NCBI GenBank assembly: GCA_910577655.1
Contig: CAJTOW010000142.1
Coordinates: 1 to 8,662, forward strand
DNA length: 8,662 bases
Direction of reading: 5' to 3'
Origin: an uncultured Lachnospiraceae bacterium
Lineage (GTDB): Bacteria; Bacillota; Clostridia; Lachnospirales; Lachnospiraceae
Within the stretch, counting starts at the first letter, position 1, and the number at the start of each line of letters is the position of its first letter. The position numbers were made by a program, and so were the translations under genes. The notes under the pieces are model-generated. The model searched no databases. It worked only from the letters and a program-made list of their open reading frames with translations, and was not told the DNA's origin. Below are positions 1-4,801 of the stretch, piece after piece.

Positions 1-55
1 TACCGCAAAGTGGGGCGTACAGATGCCGGGAATGAATTTTCAGACACGCTCTAAG
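1..55 (-). repeat. Partial copy of dispersed repeat that truncates the HAD gene
   Basis: Read on the minus strand from 55 down to 20, this stretch is identical over 36 bases to 3505-3540. Similarity continues with a few mismatches for about ten more bases and then fades towards the window edge. The shared part starts CTTAGAGCGTGTCTG and includes the 18-base terminal arm of the 89-bp element annotated at 3508-3596. The sequence supplies the last codons and the stop of the HAD gene. The other end lies outside the window, so this could be one short palindromic element or the end of a larger insertion sequence with the same terminus. The repeat is seen directly; its mobile nature is inferred. Confidence 0.75.
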
Positions 56-744
56 ACCATGACCTCATCTGCTGCAATTCCCACACGCTCAATATACTTT
101 TTCAGGGCCAGTCCCTTCTGGGCCGTGATATTGGTAACCTCCACATTGTTCTTCCCTGTGGACAGATGGGACAGCTCTGTGTACCGCTCCAGCTCCTTCT
201 TCGCAGCCTCCACCGGAGCGGGCTTAAGATGGAAACCTTCTACCTTGATGATCTTCTTTGTCCGTACAAATGCATCCATATCCGTGATCTGCACCAGGTT
301 GTTGCAGGGCTTTCCCGGATCTGTGTCATAAATCTGCGCGATCTTCTTTGAAGCCAGGGCTGCCAGCCTTTCCACGAATCTGCCTTTGACCTCCCCCGGA
401 TCCGTGGTGGTATAGAAGCCGTCTGTTGTAAAGATCATATGGGGAACGTCATAACTGCTTAAGATCTGTGTTACCTCCTCCAGGTACTGGTTTGGGAAGA
501 AATCCTCCCCTACGATGTTCCCGTCTCCATCGTAGATCACAGCCCCATTGCCTAAGATCAGCAGCGGCTCCTGGTTTAAGAGGCCTTTGATACTGTCCAC
601 ATTAGCAAGGTCCCGTCCCGTGGCAAATCCAAATCTGGCACCTTTTTTATACGCATAGTCGATGGCGTCCAGATTGGTTTTGGATATGGAATTGGGTTCG
701 TCCAGCAAGGTTCTGTCTAAATCGCTGACAATCAGTCTGATCAT
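40..744 (-). pseudogene. Cof-type HAD hydrolase, 3'-truncated by a repeat
   Basis: This is a sugar-phosphate-phosphatase-like HAD protein (Cof/YbiV type, cytoplasmic, Mg-dependent) of 234 residues, against roughly 265-290 for the family. Motif I is SDLDRTLL, with nucleophile D8 and acid/base D10. Motif II is FATGR, with T42. The middle is a type C2B cap, and motif III includes K210 in QKGLALKKY. The protein stops at DEVMVL followed by ERV and a stop, exactly where the family continues into motif IV (GDxxND). Motif IV supplies the Mg-binding aspartates and is absent. ERV and the stop come from the dispersed repeat at 1-55. The ATG at 744 has GGAG 8 bases upstream (753-756). The gene is last in the glucosidase-PTS run, 129 bases after the EIIC fragment, so its likely substrate was a phosphosugar. 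Loss of activity is inferred from the missing motif. Confidence 0.8.
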
Positions 745-764
745 ATCATTTTCTCCGCCTGAAA

Positions 765-826
765 GTTTTCCGGCTGCAGGGCAGTCCAGGTCACTGAACT
801 GCAGCCGTCCTGTTCAGCCGGAAACC
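765..826 (-). other. Intercistronic hairpin between PTS fragment and HAD gene
   Basis: Arms GTTTTCCGGCTG (765-776) and CAGCCGGAAACC (815-826) are complementary at 11 of 12 positions. An alternative inner pair, GGCTGCAG (772-779) with CTGCAGCC (799-806), is perfect and mutually exclusive with part of the outer stem. No U-tract follows on the minus strand, so this is not a typical intrinsic terminator. An mRNA-stabilising or processing structure, or a relic of a dispersed palindrome (it contains CTGAAC and GTTCAG half-sites), would both fit. Confidence 0.5.
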
Positions 827-861
827 TTATTTTTATATAACATTTCCGACAAGGCATTCTG

Positions 862-876
862 CTGTCTGAACTGTTA
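862..876 (-). repeat. Half-site TAACAGTTCAGACAG at the end of the PTS fragment
   Basis: Read on the minus strand, these 15 bases are identical to 4115-4129. The first three bases (876-874) are the TAA stop codon of the EIIC fragment. The sequence matches the GTAACnGTTCAG palindrome family found at 3456-3500, 4114-4129 and 7322-7364. Confidence 0.6.
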
Positions 877-1848
877 TTTATTTGTCCCCTCATCAATGCC
901 AAGTACATAGGTGATCGCAGCCGATGATACGATTGCAGCCGCGATGCCCACGAACATAGCCCACGCGGTATTCAAGAACATAGGCAGTACCGCAAGCAGA
1001 TTGGAATAACCCATAACCACCGCCTTGGCTCCCAGCAAGGCGGCCACGACACCTCCGATGGCAGCTCCGCCCATGACGCCGAACATGGGTTTTTTGAACC
1101 TCAGGTTGCAGCCATAGATCGCAGGCTCCGTAACACCGGCCACGATAGCACCCACAGCCAGGGACAGACACTCGGAACGGAATTCCTTGTCCTTTGTCCT
1201 CAAAGCGACTCCCAGGCAGGCGCCGCCTTCTGATACATTGTGCAGGACGAATGCAGGCCGGATCACCGCGTCATAGCCAATAGTCTCAAGGTTCTGTGCC
1301 ATGAACGGGGATAATGCTGTATGCATCCCGGCCATGATCATCCAGGGCAGGCAGACCGCCAGGGCCGATACCGCGATGAACGGAACATTGTCGCCCAGGA
1401 ACAGGAATATGTTGGAGATGAAATCACCCACGTATCTTCCCAGAGGGCCGACGATGGAGAATGCCAGTGCACCGGTCACCAGGATGGTGCCGGAACCAAC
1501 AAGCAGGGATTTGACGATACCAGGTATGATTTTGTTTAAAAACTTCTCAATATAGTAAGCGATAATAGGAATCAGAAGCGCCGGCAGGAGCTGTCCATTG
1601 TATGTAATAAGACGGCAGGGAATGCCGAATACGGTGATTGCTGTCCCTTCCGACACGGCTGCCACCCACTCGGGAGTCAGCAGCGCGGCTGTCACCAGCA
1701 TGGCATAGATCTCGGTTCCGCCCAGCCTTTTTGCCGCGCCATAAGCCACAAACAATGGCATGAAATAGAATGGCGCATTGGCCACCCACCCCAGGACCAT
1801 ATTGGTGGTGGAGGCTCCAAAAGACGGCCATACATAGGGCAGCAGCAT
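874..1848 (-). pseudogene. PTS beta-glucoside EIIC fragment, 5'-truncated
   Basis: This is the membrane transport domain of a beta-glucoside-family PTS permease (BglP-like EIIBC), which imports a beta-glucoside while phosphorylating it. The 324 residues are strongly hydrophobic, with about eight membrane segments. They contain the family stretch NAPFYFMPLFVAYGAAKRLGG and the conserved EIIC motif GVTEPAIYG. The C-terminus (TYVLGIDEGTNK) looks like a natural EIIBC end without an EIIA domain. The N-terminal EIIB domain with its phosphorylated cysteine and the first part of EIIC (the usual start around SGIFxPILPAL) are absent. They are not encoded in any frame upstream, because the glucosidase gene directly abuts. 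The ATG at 1848 overlaps the glucosidase stop as TGATG, with a weak AAAGG before it, so a fragment could be translated by coupling. It is unlikely to work as a transporter. A deletion is the simplest origin. Confidence 0.8.
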
Positions 1849-3251
1849 CAGAATGACCTTTTTCCCGTGCCATTCCCTTTATCGTCAAGATCTACGTAGA
1901 CAAACCCGTACCGTTTCTTCATCTCGCCGGTGCTTAAGGATACCAGATCCGTATTGCCCCACATGGTGTACCCAAGTACCGGAACCTTATCTACATTCAC
2001 TGCTTTTTTCATCTCTTCAAAATGCTGTGCCAGGTACCGGATCCGGTAATCGTCATCCACGGTTCCGTCTTCTTTCATGACATCCACCTCGCCCAGACCG
2101 TTTTCCACTACAAACAGAGGCTTCTGGTACCGGTCATACAGCTCATTTAAGGTATATCTCAGTCCCACCGGGTCAATGGGCCATCCCCATCTGGTGCTCT
2201 CAAGATACGGATTCGGGTCTCCGCCCAGAAGTCCCATGGCCCAGGTAAGCTTTGTATCCTTTGAGATAGTCATGGAGCGGTAATAGCTGAAGGTCACCAT
2301 ATCCAGTGTCCCTTCTGCAAGGATCTGGTCGTCCTCCGGCTCCTTTTTCAGCGTAACATTCCTCTCCCTGAAAAATTCATCCGTGTAGTTGGGGTAATAG
2401 CCTCTTGCCATAACATCCGCAAACCACAGATTATTGCGCCGCTTTATGTAGCTTGCCATGATATCCTGGGGATCACAGGTTGCCGGATACATCTGGCTCA
2501 ATGCATACATGGTTCCCACCATATTTTCGGGATCAATCTCATGTGCAGCCTTTACCACCTTTGCGCTGGCCACAAACATATGATGCTTTGCCTGGTAGAC
2601 CGTCTGGGAATCCTGCTTGTGGGTGCCGATCTGGGCATAGCCGTTGACCGCGTTGATCTCGTTGAAGGTCAGCCAGTATTTGCATCTTCCCTTATAGCGC
2701 TCCAGAACCGTGGTGGCATACCGGACATAGCAGTCAATGACATGCCTGGACGACCATCCGTCATAGGTTCTTGCCAGATAGCCGGGAAGCTCATCGTGGC
2801 AGATGGTGATCAGGGGCTGGATGTTGTATTTTTCCAGTTCCGTGATCACATCGTCATAGAACTTCAGTCCCTCTTCATTGGGTGTCAGCTCATCCCCGGT
2901 GGGGAAAATCCGCGGCCAGCAGATGGAAAAACGGAATACGTTAAAGCCCATTTCGCCCATGAGGGCAATGTCCTCTTTGTAATGATGATAGAAATCAACA
3001 GCCTGGTGGCTGGGATAATACACATCATCATAGATCTCTGCCTCTGCCCCATCCGGGAAGCTCTCTCTTGTAGGCACCTCTCCCCTGGAACCGTCTGCAA
3101 GCCTGAGGGAAATCATCCTGGGTCTCTCTAAGCTCCCGTCTGTCTCAAAATCATGGGTGGACAGCCCCTTGCCGCCCTCGTTGAATCCGCCTTCATACTG
3201 GAAGTCAGCCGTTGCTCCGCCCCATAAAAAACCCTTTGTAAATCCTTCCAT
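1848..3251 (-). CDS. bglA: GH1 6-phospho-beta-glucosidase, slightly 3'-truncated
   Basis: This cytoplasmic glycoside hydrolase family 1 enzyme should hydrolyse 6-phospho-beta-glucosides imported by the PTS. Counting from the ATG at 3251 it has 467 residues. It opens with KGFLWGGATADFQYEGG. The acid/base is E198 in TFNEIN and the nucleophile is E383 in VVENGLG. Near the end, STGEMKKRYGF gives S440, K446 and Y448, the spacing used by phospho-specific GH1 enzymes to hold the 6-phosphate. The ATG at 3251 is preferred because AAGGTGG lies 5 bases upstream. A GTG at 3260 would add three residues but has no site of its own. The protein ends GNGTGKRSF, whereas relatives continue for about 20 residues with KKSFYWYKxVI, the last barrel helix. 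The reading frame then runs straight into the truncated EIIC gene, so the end was probably removed by the same deletion. Both catalytic residues remain; stability is uncertain. A RAT/terminator leader controls it. Confidence 0.87.
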   Translation of the reverse strand: MEGFTKGFLWGGATADFQYEGGFNEGGKGLSTHDFETDGSLERPRMISLRLADGSRGEVPTRESFPDGAEAEIYDDVYYPSHQAVDFYHHYKEDIALMGEMGFNVFRFSICWPRIFPTGDELTPNEEGLKFYDDVITELEKYNIQPLITICHDELPGYLARTYDGWSSRHVIDCYVRYATTVLERYKGRCKYWLTFNEINAVNGYAQIGTHKQDSQTVYQAKHHMFVASAKVVKAAHEIDPENMVGTMYALSQMYPATCDPQDIMASYIKRRNNLWFADVMARGYYPNYTDEFFRERNVTLKKEPEDDQILAEGTLDMVTFSYYRSMTISKDTKLTWAMGLLGGDPNPYLESTRWGWPIDPVGLRYTLNELYDRYQKPLFVVENGLGEVDVMKEDGTVDDDYRIRYLAQHFEEMKKAVNVDKVPVLGYTMWGNTDLVSLSTGEMKKRYGFVYVDLDDKGNGTGKRSF

Positions 3252-3274
3252 ACGTACCACCTTATTTTTTGCAT

Positions 3275-3334
3275 AAAAAAATAGGGCAATACTTCCAGGA
3301 AAACCCTATAAAGATCTCCCTGAAGGTATTGCCC
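3275..3334 (-). terminator. Intrinsic terminator in the glucosidase leader
   Basis: On the minus strand the arm GGGCAATACCTTCAGG (3334-3319) pairs with CCTGGAAGTATTGCCC (3299-3284) at 14 of 16 positions, and the two mismatched positions can form G-U or similar pairs. The second arm is followed directly by TATTTTTTT (3282-3275). It lies between the promoter and the glucosidase start, so by default it should stop transcription of the locus. Its first arm overlaps the RAT at 3325-3359. Confidence 0.88.
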
Positions 3335-3359
3335 CATTATTTCCTTTGGGTAACAAACC
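3325..3359 (-). promoter_or_regulatory. RAT antiterminator site for a BglG/LicT-family protein
   Basis: The minus strand reads GGTTTGTTACCC, a ten-to-twelve base loop, then TGGGGCAATACC. This matches the ribonucleic antiterminator pattern GGnTTGTTAC...GGCAAnACC bound by BglG/LicT/SacY proteins. The lower stem GGT:ACC, the asymmetric internal loop TTGTTA against CAAT, and the upper stem ACCCA:TGGGG all form. The 3' half (3325-3334) is shared with the first arm of the downstream terminator, so the two folds exclude each other, as in characterised bgl/lic leaders. The loop is longer than in the textbook RAT. The cognate antiterminator gene is not in the window. Confidence 0.85.
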
Positions 3360-3400
3360 GCTTTTATTATTTTCCCTATTTTCAGTGTGTCCTGATTACA

Positions 3401-3428
3401 ATTATATACATTTTCACCAGATTGTCAA
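3401..3428 (-). promoter_or_regulatory. Sigma-A promoter of the glucosidase locus
   Basis: On the minus strand a perfect TTGACA (3428-3423) is followed after 16 bases by a perfect TATAAT (3406-3401). Transcription should start near 3394, about 35 bases before the RAT and about 145 bases before the glucosidase ATG. No cre-like operator was identified with confidence. Confidence 0.85.
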
Positions 3429-3455
3429 CACGATTTTTTCCTTTTTCTGGTTATT

Positions 3456-3500
3456 GTTCAGGGAGATAGTAACTGTTCAGATATCCCTTGAACTGTTACT
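3456..3500. repeat. GTAACnGTTCAG palindrome cluster
   Basis: AGTAACTGTTCA (3468-3479) and TGAACTGTTACT (3489-3500) are inverted copies matching at 11 of 12 positions. A further GTTCAGGGAGATA (from 3456) can pair in an alternative way with TATCCCTTGAAC (3482-3493). No U-tract follows on either strand. It sits upstream of the -35 of the glucosidase promoter and next to the 89-bp element, in the spacer between divergent transcription units. Related copies lie at 862-876, 4114-4129 and 7322-7364. Confidence 0.7.
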
Positions 3501-3507
3501 CGAACTT

Positions 3508-3596
3508 AGAGCGTGTCTGAAAATTCATTCCCGGCATCTGCACATCCCACAAACTGTGACGCACATCTGCCAGAAAGCAATTTTCAGACACCCTCT
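3508..3596. repeat. 89-bp element with 18-bp inverted ends (MITE/REP-like)
   Basis: The left end AGAGCGTGTCTGAAAATT (3508-3525) and right end AATTTTCAGACACCCTCT (3579-3596) are complementary at 17 of 18 positions. Internal sequence continues the hairpin more weakly (CCGGCATCTG against CACATCTGCCAG) down to an inner CACA-AAC-TGTG loop. The first 36 bases, counting from 3505, are identical to the repeat that truncates the HAD gene at 1-55. No obvious target duplication flanks it (CTT on the left, GGC on the right). It has no coding capacity, so it would need an enzyme from elsewhere. It lies just upstream of the hemerythrin promoter. Confidence 0.72.
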
Positions 3597-3628
3597 GGCA
3601 CTCCCCCACAAAAAAATGGAAACACCCA

Positions 3629-3657
3629 TTGCTTTTATCCGGCCGTCTTATTATAAT
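3629..3657 (+). promoter_or_regulatory. Promoter of the hemerythrin gene
   Basis: TTGCTT (3629-3634) and a perfect TATAAT (3652-3657) are separated by 17 bases. The predicted start near 3664 leaves a leader of about 25 bases containing AGGAGG (3675-3680), 9 bases before the ATG at 3690. Confidence 0.8.
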
Positions 3658-3689
3658 AGCATGTAGAATCAGACAGGAGGTATCTACAC

Positions 3690-4088
3690 ATGCGATATGA
3701 ACTGACAAAAGAGCTGGAGACTGGAAACACAATCATTGATAAGGAGCACCGGGAGCTGCTGGATGCAGTGAACAGGCTTATGGATGCCTGCAGCAAGGGC
3801 CAGGGCCGTGCCTCCATGGAACCCACCATCAAGTTCCTTGTAAATTATGTTCACCAGCATTTTACCCATGAAGAACAGCTCCAGAGACAAAGCCGCTATC
3901 CCGGCTATACAGCCCACAAGGCATTTCATGACCAGTACAAACGCACCCTTCAGGAGATCACAGCCAAAATTCCGCCCACCGGCCCTACTGTGGCAGAGCT
4001 TGGAACCCTGAACCGCCACATCGGCATCCTGATCTCCCACATCCGCACAGAAGACAAAAAGCTGGGACAGCATTTAAAGAATAGTTAA
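3690..4088 (+). CDS. Bacteriohemerythrin
   Basis: This is a single-domain cytoplasmic hemerythrin of 132 residues, the normal length, which binds oxygen at a non-heme di-iron centre. All seven expected ligands are visible: H20 (DKEH), H57 and E61 (HFTHE), H76 and H80 (HKAFH), and H117 and D122 (HIRTED). There is no signal peptide or fused signalling domain. In anaerobes such proteins are thought to buffer or sense oxygen, or to handle iron; which applies here is not shown by the sequence. The gene is monocistronic on the plus strand, with its own promoter and a strong AGGAGG site. It is flanked by a MITE-like element upstream and converges on the DUF1349 gene downstream. Confidence 0.93.
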   Translation: MRYELTKELETGNTIIDKEHRELLDAVNRLMDACSKGQGRASMEPTIKFLVNYVHQHFTHEEQLQRQSRYPGYTAHKAFHDQYKRTLQEITAKIPPTGPTVAELGTLNRHIGILISHIRTEDKKLGQHLKNS

Positions 4089-4091
4089 AAT

Positions 4092-4140
4092 CCTGGCGGG
4101 CTGTGAAAAAGTTGTAACAGTTCAGACAGTAGCCGGCAGG
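4092..4140. terminator. Possible terminator hairpin between convergent genes
   Basis: CCTGGCGGGCT (4092-4102) can pair with AGCCGGCAGG (4131-4140) with one mismatch and one bulge. On the plus strand a short CCTTTT follows, and on the minus strand there is no U-run. The loop contains the GTAACAGTTCAGA half-site (4114-4126). It lies 4 bases after the hemerythrin stop and 20 bases beyond the DUF1349 stop, so it is suitably placed to end both units, but it is weak. Confidence 0.35.
4114..4129 (+). repeat. GTAACAGTTCAGACAG half-site after the hemerythrin gene
   Basis: Bases 4115-4129 are identical to the minus-strand sequence at 876-862 that follows the PTS fragment. This is a single arm of the palindrome family seen complete at 3468-3500 and 7334-7364. 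Confidence 0.6.
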
Positions 4141-4159
4141 AAGCCTTTTCAAACGCATC

Positions 4160-4759
4160 CTAATCCGGCTGCTGCCCGTCATGGGCCTTCCACTGGCAGT
4201 CCAGTAACTGCATTGCAGAAAATACTGCCCTGAAGGAAGACTTCTCCGGCGAACAGGCATAGATACCAAACCGTATCCTGCCTTTTCCCTTGTGCATATG
4301 GCAGATGCGCATCTGTCTGAATCTTATCCCGTCTGCGGAACACTCAATGCAGTAGTCATCCTCCCTGCGGCTGAGCCGGTACCACATGGATTTCACCGAG
4401 GCATCGATCACCGTGGTGGCCCAGTCCGAATATCCATGGTTTGTCACCACACTTCCCAAATGCTGGTATTCTTCATTTTCATATTCAACGGAGCCCTTTA
4501 ACCAGTTTTCACTATCCAGATACATAACCACACCGCACTGGTCAAATCTGTGATGGCTCTCTGCAAATTCCGTTTTCACCACAAAGCTGAAATAAGGCTC
4601 TTCTGTCTCCATCTGTAAAACCGGCGCATTGTCATTCTGAAAATGATAATACGTCCTCTGCCACAGATCCGTGTGGGGTTTTGTAATGATCTCGATCCTG
4701 TCCACGTCTATCTTACAGCTCTCCGGCTCCCTGGTCCATTGAAATCCTGTCAGGTCCAT
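4160..4759 (-). CDS. DUF1349 (YesU-like) protein, function unknown
   Basis: This is a 199-residue soluble protein of the DUF1349 family, with a predicted concanavalin A/LamG-like beta-sandwich and similarity to Bacillus YesU. Family hallmarks are TDLWQRTYYHF (residues 30-40), FDQCGVVMYLDSENWLKGSVEY (72-93), SVVTNHGYSDW (103-113), the ECSADGIRF stretch (129-137) and FGIYACSP (164-171). There is no signal peptide or membrane segment. The biochemical role is not established; the fold suggests carbohydrate binding. An AAGGAGG site (4766-4772) lies 6 bases before the ATG. It starts 42 bases after the HemC-CobA-HemD fusion on the same strand, with no clear terminator between, so it may be co-transcribed. 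Nothing links it functionally to tetrapyrrole synthesis. Confidence 0.85.
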   Translation of the reverse strand: MDLTGFQWTREPESCKIDVDRIEIITKPHTDLWQRTYYHFQNDNAPVLQMETEEPYFSFVVKTEFAESHHRFDQCGVVMYLDSENWLKGSVEYENEEYQHLGSVVTNHGYSDWATTVIDASVKSMWYRLSRREDDYCIECSADGIRFRQMRICHMHKGKGRIRFGIYACSPEKSSFRAVFSAMQLLDCQWKAHDGQQPD

Positions 4760-4801
4760 ATTTCTCCTCCTTGTTCACTCCATATTTGGCTTTTGCCAGA
4801 T

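Noticed and set aside
2541..3131. 196-codon plus-strand open frame opposite the glucosidase
   Set aside because: It is antisense to conserved GH1 sequence and has no recognisable family features.
3252..3260. GTG at 3260 as the glucosidase start
   Set aside because: The GTG itself overlaps the AAGGTGG that is well placed for the ATG at 3251, and GH1 relatives start near the ATG.
3508..3596. The inverted repeat as an intrinsic terminator
   Set aside because: No U-tract follows either arm, and the same end sequence recurs at 1-55 inside a coding gene, which fits a dispersed element better.
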